DNA from: Leptolinea sp.
GTDB lineage: Bacteria; Chloroflexota; Anaerolineae; Anaerolineales; Anaerolineaceae
Length of the DNA stretch: 41,015 bases
Direction of reading: 5' to 3'
Assembly (NCBI GenBank): GCA_012515195.1
Contig: JAAYYW010000238.1
Coordinates: 1-41,015 of the forward strand
In this document: piece after piece, positions 15,875 to 23,042 of the stretch
How the letters are laid out: each line of letters begins with the position of its first letter
How positions within the stretch are numbered: position 1 is the first letter of the stretch
Notes under the pieces: model-generated
Databases searched by the model: none
What the model saw: only the letters and a program-made list of their open reading frames with translations
Told to the model about the DNA's origin: nothing
Program-made: the position numbers and the translations under genes

Positions 15875-17205
15875 TTTCCTGCGCCATCCTCAACCGGAAA
15901 GCGCGATTGCATAGACCATGGTCCCGTCCAGGTGATCTGTACCGGCAATACCTGACCGCGTAGATCGGCATCGCTTTCAAGGAACACCAGCTTGTTGGTT
16001 CCGGTACGGCCGCGCCAGCGGGATTTCACCTTTTCCTCAAATAGGACCGGAACAGTCTGACCCAGATAACGCGAATGGATCTCTGCGACAATCTTTTCCT
16101 GCAGTTCTTCCAACAGGCGGAAGCGGTGCATCTTTTCTTCTGCCGGAACATCATCCGGCATATGCCGTGCCGATAATGTCCCCTCGCGTGGAGAATATCG
16201 CGCCAGATGAGCTACGTCCAGTTTCAAGTCCGCCAACAGATCATATGTGTGCTGGAACTGTTCTGCTGTCTCACCGGGGAATCCCACGATAATATCCGTG
16301 GCAATGGATACGCCAGGAATGATCCGGCGGAGCTTTTCAACCAGCCGCCGGTATTGTTCCACCGTATAACCGCGTTTCATGTTGACCAGCACCTCATCAT
16401 CGCCCGCCTGGATGGGCACCTCAATATGCGGACAAACCTTGTCCAATGCGGCTACAGCTTTCAGTAGATCATCCGTCATATAAGCCGGGTGTGACGTTAA
16501 AAAGCGGATCCGCTCGAGTCCCTCGATCTCATTGAGCTGTTCCAACAAACCAGAAAGTCTGGGCAACGAAGGATCATCCAACCCGTAACGGTCAACGATC
16601 TGCCCCAACAGCGTAATCTCTCTGACTCCCTGACGTACCAGCGAGCGGGCTTCCTTAAGAATATCCTCAGCCGGGCGGCTTTGTTCAGCCCCGCGCCGGT
16701 AGGGAATGATGCAATAGGTACAGGCGTGTGAACAACCCAACACAATCGGGATGTGCGCGGAAACGAGTTTGCCATGCTCTACGGCAGGCAAGGGAAGATC
16801 TTCATCCATCCACGCGTTACGCAGCCGGGTCTCATCTTTCAGACGTGACCTGACCTCGTCCTGCGTCAGGTACGACAACAGCGGACCGGGATCAGATGGC
16901 GGAGAGAATACATCCACAAAGGGGAAGCGTTCCCGCAGCTTATCCGGCGCCCGAAAACCGACCAGGCATCCCATCAGATTGATGACCAGATTGGGATTAG
17001 CTTTCTTGAGCGGGGCAAGTGAACTTAAGCGGCCGATGGCTTTATTCTCCGCGGATTGCCGCACTACGCAGGTATTTAATACAATGACGGAAGCATCTTC
17101 CGGTTTGGCGGTGGCGGAGTACCCCAGATTTTCAAGGCCGGATGAAACGCGCTGTGAATCGGCCACATTCATCTGGCAGCCTTCTGTCCAAACATAATAT
17201 TTCAT
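15871..17205 (-). CDS. miaB: tRNA-2-methylthio-N6-dimethylallyladenosine synthase-type MiaB methylthiotransferase
   Basis: 444-aa radical-SAM enzyme that adds a methylthio group to i6A37 of tRNAs reading UNN codons. The N-terminal MTTase domain carries cluster cysteines Cys10 (WTEGCQMN), Cys46 (LNTCVVR) and Cys80 (LMGC). The radical-SAM loop is GCSHACTYCIIPYRRG (about 150-165). A C-terminal TRAM domain (about 375-440) would bind tRNA. Start ATG 17205 fits the family start (MKYYVWTEGCQMN); the frame continues to 17319 without homology. There is no Shine-Dalgarno; an extended -10 sits 7 nt upstream, so this is probably leaderless. Couples to the M23 gene by ATGA overlap. RimO and MtaB are relatives, but QMNVADSQ and C-V-V-R favour MiaB. 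Confidence 0.9.
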   Translation of the reverse strand: MKYYVWTEGCQMNVADSQRVSSGLENLGYSATAKPEDASVIVLNTCVVRQSAENKAIGRLSSLAPLKKANPNLVINLMGCLVGFRAPDKLRERFPFVDVFSPPSDPGPLLSYLTQDEVRSRLKDETRLRNAWMDEDLPLPAVEHGKLVSAHIPIVLGCSHACTYCIIPYRRGAEQSRPAEDILKEARSLVRQGVREITLLGQIVDRYGLDDPSLPRLSGLLEQLNEIEGLERIRFLTSHPAYMTDDLLKAVAALDKVCPHIEVPIQAGDDEVLVNMKRGYTVEQYRRLVEKLRRIIPGVSIATDIIVGFPGETAEQFQHTYDLLADLKLDVAHLARYSPREGTLSARHMPDDVPAEEKMHRFRLLEELQEKIVAEIHSRYLGQTVPVLFEEKVKSRWRGRTGTNKLVFLESDADLRGQVLPVQITWTGPWSMQSRFPVEDGAGK

Positions 17206-17212
17206 GGCGGCG

Positions 17213-17218
17213 ATTATA
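17213..17218 (-). promoter_or_regulatory. miaB extended -10, leaderless arrangement
   Basis: TGT-TATAAT on the minus strand ends 7 nt before the miaB ATG. No clear -35. Divergent from the C39-like gene promoter across an 84-bp gap. Confidence 0.55.
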
Positions 17219-17277
17219 ACAAATAAACCGGACGTATTTCGTCTAATTCGCACCAAACAAGTCCTGTTTTCGTAGGG

Positions 17278-17283
17278 TACAAT
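17278..17283 (+). promoter_or_regulatory. -10 of the C39-like gene, leaderless arrangement
   Basis: TACAAT lies exactly 6 nt before ATG 17290. No Shine-Dalgarno and no clear -35 are present. Confidence 0.5.
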
Positions 17284-17289
17284 TCGGGA

Positions 17290-18561
17290 ATGAAGTACCA
17301 ACCACAACATCAGAGACACCTGCCTCCGGCATTGACAGGTCTTCTTGGCCTTGCCGGGGTTCTGTTGATCGGATACCTGGTTTACCTGCTTCCGCCAGTC
17401 AACGAACGCCTGGGTTGGCGGGTGGAATATGCCGGGATCTATCTCAAAGAAATAATTGATCCGGTACCCCCGCTGCCATCTCCTGCCGCTGTATCACCGA
17501 ATATCATGACACCGACTTTCACCATCATTCCGCCTACATCCACTCAACCCATCCAAACCCTCACCCCGGTCCCCACCAGCACACCATCACCTTCTCCGAC
17601 GCCGATCCCGGGGCATGTACGGCTTGACTCACCCGCCTACGAGAAGGAAGATCTGAACAACTGCGGACCGGCCGCGCTTTCCATGAATCTGAAGTTCTTT
17701 GGCTGGCAGGGCGACCAATTCACCATATCCAATATCATCAAACCCATTCGCGGCGACCGTAATGTGAATGTGGAAGAGTTGCAGTATTATGTTCGCAACT
17801 ATGCCGGTTATCTCAATACGGAATACCGGGTCGGGGGTACGATCGAGCGGTTGAAACAGATCATCGCAACCGGTATCCCGGTGATGATCGAAGAGGGATA
17901 CAAAATCGATCAGAAATACTGGCCTAAAGATGACATGTGGGCCGGGCATTACCTTTTGATCAACGGATACAACGATGAAACTGGCACATTCCTCACACAG
18001 GATGTCTTTACCGGCCCCGATGTGGAAGTGAAATACACAGATCTTGATAAGCGCTGGCAAAGTTTCAACCGGGTTTACATCCTGGTTTACCCCGCAGAAA
18101 AAGAAACCGAGCTTAAACAGGTCCTTGGTGAAGACTGGGATCCTGATGCGAATCGTCAGAACGCTTTGGAAACCTCCCGGTCGGAAACAGAAGCCGATCC
18201 TTCCAATGTATATGCCTGGTTCAACCTGGGCTCCAACCTGGTGTACTTTGAACGATATGAAGAAGCCGCCGCCGCCTACGATACCGCCCGTAAGATCGGT
18301 TTCCCGCAGCGTATGTTGCGCTACCAATTCGGACCCTTCCTGGCCTACTTCCACTCACTTCGCACGGAAGATCTTCGCGCCCTTACAGAAAATGCCCTGG
18401 GACGAACACCCAATTCGGAAGAGGCTTTGCTGTGGGAAGGTTGGGCACTTTACCGGATTGGGGAGACATTTCAGGCACTTGAATACTTCCAGAAAGCGCT
18501 GGACGCGCGTCCCGGTTACGCGGACGCCGAATATGCGTTGAATTTTGTGCGCAATAATTAG
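17290..18561 (+). CDS. membrane-anchored C39-like cysteine peptidase with TPR repeats
   Basis: 423 aa. Residues 13-35 are one membrane helix. Residues about 57-108 are a Pro/Thr/Ser-rich linker (PTSTPSPSPTPIPG). A papain-like C39_2 domain follows (about 110-270) with Cys125 (NNCGPAAL), His220 (WAGHYLLINGY) and Asp238 (LTQDVF). TPR-like repeats lie at about 300-420 (NVYAWFNLGSNLVYFERYEE; EALLWEGWALYRIGETFQAL; ALEYFQKALDARPGYADAEY). The peptidase domain should face outside the cell. C39 relatives cut double-glycine leaders, but no bacteriocin or ABC exporter is here, so the substrate is unknown. No Shine-Dalgarno; a -10 sits 6 nt upstream. Next on the strand is an HEXXH protein with its own -10. 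Confidence 0.8.
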   Translation: MKYQPQHQRHLPPALTGLLGLAGVLLIGYLVYLLPPVNERLGWRVEYAGIYLKEIIDPVPPLPSPAAVSPNIMTPTFTIIPPTSTQPIQTLTPVPTSTPSPSPTPIPGHVRLDSPAYEKEDLNNCGPAALSMNLKFFGWQGDQFTISNIIKPIRGDRNVNVEELQYYVRNYAGYLNTEYRVGGTIERLKQIIATGIPVMIEEGYKIDQKYWPKDDMWAGHYLLINGYNDETGTFLTQDVFTGPDVEVKYTDLDKRWQSFNRVYILVYPAEKETELKQVLGEDWDPDANRQNALETSRSETEADPSNVYAWFNLGSNLVYFERYEEAAAAYDTARKIGFPQRMLRYQFGPFLAYFHSLRTEDLRALTENALGRTPNSEEALLWEGWALYRIGETFQALEYFQKALDARPGYADAEYALNFVRNN

Positions 18562-18569
18562 CCGTCCGG

Positions 18570-18575
18570 TATAAT
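18570..18575 (+). promoter_or_regulatory. -10 element ahead of HEXXH gene
   Basis: TATAAT 8 nt after the stop of the C39-like gene, about 18 nt before ATG 18594. No good -35. The gene may have its own start as well as read-through. Confidence 0.4.
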
Positions 18576-18593
18576 CTAACGCTGGTCTTAAAT

Positions 18594-20027
18594 ATGAATA
18601 ATAAAATAATTGTCTCACTGATCATTTTGATCGTTCTTTGCACATGTGGAACCCTGACTGTTCTGGCTGGCTTGTTTTTGGTCTCCCGCGCTCCCTTTGC
18701 CATCCCCTCGGCGGTTGTTGAAACCCTCCCGCCATCAGAAATGGAGGCAGACACTTTGCCTCCCCAACCATTACATACACCATTGCCGGCTAAATCTGGA
18801 AATGACTCGGTATCATCCCTTCCCGTGGAACTCGCTCTGGCGATGGACGAAATCCAATTGCAGGTCAGCGATATTCGTGGATTACAGGCCGATCAATCTT
18901 TTACTCGCGCCTTGCTTACCGAGAGTGATCTTCAACACAAAGTAGAAACCGAATTCTTTGAAGACTATTCTGCTGATGACGCCGAAGAGGATGTACTGGT
19001 ATTAAGTAAACTGGGGCTTTTACCGGAAGGATTCGACATTCTCGGCCTTTACAAAAATCTTTACGCGGAACAGATCGCTGGATATTATGATAGCGAAACG
19101 AAAGAAATGTATGTTGTGCAGGGAGAAGGTTTTACAGGTATTGAGCGGATGACATATGCCCACGAATATACACACACCCTTCAGGACCAGGCATACGACC
19201 TTGAAAAGGGCCTCAAGATCAACGAGGATTACTGCGAGAATGAGACTGAATACTGCTCTGCTGTAACCGCATTGGTTGAAGGTGATGCGGTTTTTACCGA
19301 GCAAGAGTGGTTATTAAAACATGGGAGTGAACAGGACCAACAGGAAATTCAGGATTTCTACCTTTCATATTCAAGCCCTGTTTTCGATACAGCCCCCATG
19401 TATCTCCAAAAAGATTTCCTGTTCCCGTATTTATACGGACTGGAATTTGTTTACTCCCTGAATGATCGGGGAGGGTACACACTGGTGAACCAGGCCTTTC
19501 AAAATCCACCGGTAACAACAGAACAAATCCTGCATCCTGATAAGTACCCCGCCGAAAAACCGGTTGAGGTTTCCCTGCCAGACATTCAATCAGCTTTGCC
19601 TGAAACCTGGAAGATGATCGATGAGAATGAGTTGGGCGAATGGTATTCTTACCTGGTACTGGCACATGGACGCGAAAAGAAGTATTCATTACCGGAAACA
19701 ACCGCCCGCACGGCAGCTGCCGGATGGGGAGGTGACCGATATGCCCTGTTCGCCGATCCAACGGCGAAGGAAACTGTATTCATTCTACGAACAGAATGGG
19801 ATACAGAAAATGATGCGTTGGAATTCCTTTCGGCCATGAAACAATACGGGGAAAATCGATGGGGTGATCCGGTCTCAAAAGACAACAGATCAATTCTGTG
19901 GACTGACACCACGGATGGATCGGTGAATTTGTCCCGTAACGGGTCAACTACAACCTGGTTAATCGTGCCCGATGAAACCATCTGGCAGACCATGCAAACC
20001 ATTCTGCCTGATTCCCTAACACAATAA
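18594..20027 (+). CDS. membrane-anchored protein with zincin-like HEXXH motif
   Basis: 477 aa, not a family I can name. Residues 5-31 are a hydrophobic signal anchor, followed by a Pro/Ser-rich spacer. The core has AHEYTHTLQDQ (189-199), an HEXXH zinc motif with His190, Glu191 and His194. About 35 residues later comes ALVEGDAVFTEQ, where Glu229 is well placed as the third (gluzincin) ligand. A C-terminal half (about 330-477) is beta-rich and contains WGGDRYALF and WDTENDALEF. By analogy it is an extracytoplasmic metalloprotease or a catalytically dead relative. It follows the C39-like gene and is 10 nt before a HAD phosphatase gene. ATG 18594 lacks a strong ribosome site. Confidence 0.65.
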   Translation: MNNKIIVSLIILIVLCTCGTLTVLAGLFLVSRAPFAIPSAVVETLPPSEMEADTLPPQPLHTPLPAKSGNDSVSSLPVELALAMDEIQLQVSDIRGLQADQSFTRALLTESDLQHKVETEFFEDYSADDAEEDVLVLSKLGLLPEGFDILGLYKNLYAEQIAGYYDSETKEMYVVQGEGFTGIERMTYAHEYTHTLQDQAYDLEKGLKINEDYCENETEYCSAVTALVEGDAVFTEQEWLLKHGSEQDQQEIQDFYLSYSSPVFDTAPMYLQKDFLFPYLYGLEFVYSLNDRGGYTLVNQAFQNPPVTTEQILHPDKYPAEKPVEVSLPDIQSALPETWKMIDENELGEWYSYLVLAHGREKKYSLPETTARTAAAGWGGDRYALFADPTAKETVFILRTEWDTENDALEFLSAMKQYGENRWGDPVSKDNRSILWTDTTDGSVNLSRNGSTTTWLIVPDETIWQTMQTILPDSLTQ

Positions 20028-20037
20028 GGATTTACGG

Positions 20038-20724
20038 ATGCCATTGGAAACCAGTCTTATTCGTGCCATATGCTTTGATGTTGACGGCACATTGAGCGAC
20101 ACCGATGATGTCTGGTTGGAAAAATCGCTGTCTTTCATTCGCCCGTTCCGGTGGATATATCGCCAGACGGAACCGGACAGACTGGCCCGACGCTTGATCA
20201 TGGGAATAGAAACACCCGGGAACAATGTTTATCATATACTTGACCGCCTGGGTATGGATGCCCTGGCAGGCCGTGTTTACAGTATGGTAAGCCGGGCCTT
20301 TCACCGCCATCCCAAAAAATACCAACTGGTTCCAGGAACCATGGACACTCTGGAATTTCTGGGAAGATTTTTCCCGTTGGCGGTGGTAAGCGCGGGCAGC
20401 CATACCGGCACGCACGGCTTTCTGGAAACATTCGGGCTTCACAAGTTTTTCAAAGCCGTTGCCACCTCGCAAACATGCAAATTCACAAAACCATTCCCCC
20501 ACCCGTTGATCTGGGCCGCAGGGCAAATGGGTGTCGATCCACGAAATTGCCTCATGATCGGGGATACCGTTGTTGATATCAAAGCTGGCAAAGCAGCCGG
20601 CGCACAAACTGTTGGTGTATTATGCGGTTTTGGTGAAAGAGATGAGCTGGAGAAAGCCGGCGCCGATCTTATCCTCAACAGTCCTGTCGAACTCCTCGAA
20701 AGTTTCAGGCCCGACCCTAGTTGA
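20038..20724 (+). CDS. HAD-superfamily phosphatase
   Basis: 228-aa haloacid dehalogenase-type hydrolase, close to phosphoglycolate phosphatase (Gph) and beta-phosphoglucomutase-like enzymes. Motif I: Asp14 and Asp16 (CFDVDGTLSD). Motif II: Ser in VVSAGS (about 120). Motif III: Lys in KFTKPFPHP (about 145). Motif IV: MIGDTVVDIKAGKAAG (about 178-193). A helical cap lies between motifs I and II. ATG 20038 has AAGGA upstream and follows the HEXXH gene by 10 nt, so they share a message. The substrate is unknown; the family acts on small phosphorylated metabolites. Confidence 0.85.
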   Translation: MPLETSLIRAICFDVDGTLSDTDDVWLEKSLSFIRPFRWIYRQTEPDRLARRLIMGIETPGNNVYHILDRLGMDALAGRVYSMVSRAFHRHPKKYQLVPGTMDTLEFLGRFFPLAVVSAGSHTGTHGFLETFGLHKFFKAVATSQTCKFTKPFPHPLIWAAGQMGVDPRNCLMIGDTVVDIKAGKAAGAQTVGVLCGFGERDELEKAGADLILNSPVELLESFRPDPS

Positions 20725-20792
20725 TTGGCAGGGTTCTGGAATACGGGCAACCAAAACATTTTATTTGTGATCCAAGTCCATCCCTGCCCGGC

Positions 20793-20821
20793 TTGACCGA
20801 CATTTTTTCACATGTTATGAT
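20793..20821 (+). promoter_or_regulatory. promoter of LysM-M23 gene
   Basis: TTGACC (20793-20798), 17-bp spacer, TATGAT (20816-20821). Good match. AAGGATG then precedes ATG 20846. Confidence 0.7.
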
Positions 20822-20845
20822 GCTCAAATTATCGAAGAAGGATGT

Positions 20846-22072
20846 ATGACCGAAATTTCACCGACTCCGGAAAAGGATTTTCTGGACGGATCAATAAACG
20901 AAAACCCAGTTGACGAAGAATCCGAAGGATCTGATGAATCGGAATCGTTGTGGATTCGCGTCTGGCAAGCCATTCAACAGCGTGGACTGACCGAACAGGC
21001 TATGAGAGCCGGTACGGGTCTCGCTTCCATCACGTTGATCTTGATCGCTGTCTGGGTTATGAATAGCTTCTTTCTCTCCGGGACTGTAACCAATCCACAG
21101 AAGGCCGACATTCCATATACCAGCAGCACACCCACTTCACTGCCGGGGACTAATCCATCTTCCGTGGTCTACACAGGCGGCAATGTTTTGCTGGATAGTA
21201 TTCCCCGGTTTACAGACGCGCATACTTCATTACCTGCAAAACCGCGTTCCCAAATAACCCAATACACCGTTCAAAAGGGTGACACGATTTTTGCCATTGC
21301 GTCCAAGTTCAACCTGAAGCCCCAAACCATACTTTGGGGCAACTATCACGTACTGGCAGATAACCCCCATTACCTGCAACCTGACCAGGTTTTGAACATA
21401 CTTCCCGTGGATGGGGTGTATCACGAATGGCACGCCGGCGAAGGACTTAACGGTGTGGCCAAGTTCTACGGTGTAACACCAGAAGTTGTCGTCAACTTCC
21501 CGGGAAACGGGTTGGACATTGCGAGCCTGGGTGATTTTGCGAATCCCAATATTGAACCGGGAAAAATGCTGATCGTCCCTGGAGGACAGCGGGAATTTGT
21601 TGTATGGTCAGCACCGCGCATAACCCGCAGTGATCCCGCTGTTGCAAAGATATACGGCCCCGGCGCCTGTGGTGCTGTCGTGGATGGTACGATTGGCAGT
21701 GGTCTGTTCCTCTGGCCATCGACGGACCGCTTCATTTCCGGATACGATTATTCGCCCGAAACCGGGCATTACGCTATTGACATCGGTGGGGCTTTGAATA
21801 ACGGTGTCTTCGCGTCAGACGGCGGTGTGATCGTATATGCCGGATGGAATGATTTCGGGTACGGGAATGTGGTCGTAATTGATCATGGTAACGGCTGGCA
21901 ATCGTTGTACGCGCATCTCAATTCCATTAGCGTCGCCTGCGGACAGTCTGTTTCGCAAGGGGCAGTGATTGGTTTGCTGGGTTCGACCGGAAAATCCACC
22001 GGGCCTCATCTTCATTTTGAAATGCGCAGCGACACCTACGGTCGTGTAAATCCAAAAGATTTCCTGCAATAA
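20846..22072 (+). CDS. LysM-domain M23 metallopeptidase, membrane-anchored
   Basis: 408-aa cell-wall endopeptidase. Residues 1-50 are an acidic cytoplasmic tail; residues about 57-78 form one membrane helix. A LysM domain follows (QYTVQKGDTIFAIASKFNL, 139-157), then a second degenerate LysM (about 190-247). The M23 domain (about 300-408) has His308/Asp312 (GHYAIDIGG), His357 (LYAHL) and His388/His390 (GPHLHFE), a full zinc site. It is a diverged paralogue of the gene at 25571-26695, sharing domain order, the GPGAC motif and the C-terminal LQ. Start ATG 20846 has GAAGGATG upstream. Transcribed from its own good promoter. Whether it is an active enzyme or an amidase activator is not visible, though all catalytic residues are kept. 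Confidence 0.9.
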   Translation: MTEISPTPEKDFLDGSINENPVDEESEGSDESESLWIRVWQAIQQRGLTEQAMRAGTGLASITLILIAVWVMNSFFLSGTVTNPQKADIPYTSSTPTSLPGTNPSSVVYTGGNVLLDSIPRFTDAHTSLPAKPRSQITQYTVQKGDTIFAIASKFNLKPQTILWGNYHVLADNPHYLQPDQVLNILPVDGVYHEWHAGEGLNGVAKFYGVTPEVVVNFPGNGLDIASLGDFANPNIEPGKMLIVPGGQREFVVWSAPRITRSDPAVAKIYGPGACGAVVDGTIGSGLFLWPSTDRFISGYDYSPETGHYAIDIGGALNNGVFASDGGVIVYAGWNDFGYGNVVVIDHGNGWQSLYAHLNSISVACGQSVSQGAVIGLLGSTGKSTGPHLHFEMRSDTYGRVNPKDFLQ

Positions 22073-22102
22073 CAACCTGTTCCTTTTCCAACTGGCGAAT
22101 GT

Positions 22103-22108
22103 TAGAAT
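22103..22108 (+). promoter_or_regulatory. extended -10 before MEMO-family gene
   Basis: TGT-TAGAAT, about 45 nt upstream of ATG 22153. Weak -35. Confidence 0.35.
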
Positions 22109-22152
22109 GATAAAAACATTCTTATTATTTCACTAATCGAAAGGATTCTGAC

Positions 22153-23001
22153 ATGTCAGCCCTTTCAGATGTGCGTCCTTCTCCAATTGCAGGACGCTGG
22201 TACGAAAACAATCCGACCCGTCTCGCCCGCCAGATTGATACATACCTGGATTATGCTGTGATCCCACCCCTTCCGGGCGAGGTGATAGGCCTTGTTGCTC
22301 CGCATGCCGGGCATCGGTATTCCGGGTTAACGGCAGCTCATGCCTTCAAGACTGTCCAGGGCAATTCATATGACCTGGTGGTCGTGATCGCACCGTACCA
22401 CGACCTTTATCCCGGTTCTCTGATAACAACAGCACACCAGGCATATGGCACACCGCTTGGCCCCATACCGGTTCATGGGGAGTGTCTGTCTCATCTGGAG
22501 ATGGCATTAAAAACCTCTGGCGGCTTAACCCTGAACCGTCTTTTCCGCGATACAGAACATTCACTGGAAATCGAGCTTCCATTTTTACAGCGAAGCCTTA
22601 TTGGAAAGTTTTCACTTCTTCCAGTTATGGTCCGCTCGCGTGATGCCATGGAAATGCGGACGTTGGGAGAAACAATCGCGGACGTCACAAAGGACCTAAA
22701 AACCCTGTTGGTAGCCAGCAGCGACCTCTCTCACTTTTTCCCTGAATCACAGGCTTTATTGCTTGATGGGTTTCTGGAAAAGCAGGTAGAAAAACTCTCC
22801 CCGGAAGGGGTTCTAAACGCGGATATTACCGGAAAAGGTTACGCGTGTGGAGCAGGGGCAATCAGCGCGGTTATGTGGGCATCACTTAAGCGGCAAGCCA
22901 ACAAGGCAATAATTCTTCATCATAGTACATCCGCAGATGAGACTGGGGATCGCAGTTCGGTTGTCGGGTATGCTTCAGCAGTTTTTGTGAAAACTGAATA
23001 A
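22153..23001 (+). CDS. MEMO1-family protein (AmmeMemoRadiSam system protein B)
   Basis: 282-aa homologue of MEMO, a metal-binding protein with a non-haem-iron-dioxygenase-like fold. In many prokaryotes it is encoded with AMMECR1 and a radical-SAM protein as an AmmeMemoRadiSam set. The family start PSPIAGRWYENNPTRLARQI is clear. Likely metal ligands: His in VAPHAGHRYSG (about residue 51), His in APYHDLYPG (about 79), and the SSDLSHFFP motif (about 193) with Asp and His. A catalytic-type Cys lies in YACGAGAISAV (about 237). Neither of the other two usual partners is in the window. Start ATG 22153 has AAAGGA upstream. Biochemical role is not established for bacterial members. Confidence 0.88.
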   Translation: MSALSDVRPSPIAGRWYENNPTRLARQIDTYLDYAVIPPLPGEVIGLVAPHAGHRYSGLTAAHAFKTVQGNSYDLVVVIAPYHDLYPGSLITTAHQAYGTPLGPIPVHGECLSHLEMALKTSGGLTLNRLFRDTEHSLEIELPFLQRSLIGKFSLLPVMVRSRDAMEMRTLGETIADVTKDLKTLLVASSDLSHFFPESQALLLDGFLEKQVEKLSPEGVLNADITGKGYACGAGAISAVMWASLKRQANKAIILHHSTSADETGDRSSVVGYASAVFVKTE

Positions 23002-23030
23002 AAAAAACACGGTTTTATACACATATCGTG

Positions 23031-23036
23031 TAAACT
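23031..23036 (+). promoter_or_regulatory. priA -10-like hexamer, leaderless arrangement
   Basis: TAAACT exactly 6 nt before ATG 23043; no Shine-Dalgarno; no clear -35. The weakest of the candidate leaderless promoters here. Confidence 0.35.
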
Positions 23037-23042
23037 CTTAAT

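Noticed and set aside
17206-17319. Extended N-terminus for MiaB
   Set aside because: Family homology starts at ATG 17205, and the -10 lies inside the extension.
17629-18354. 241-codon open frame antisense to the C39-like gene
   Set aside because: No family features. The plus-strand frame has catalytic motifs and TPR patterns over the same bases.
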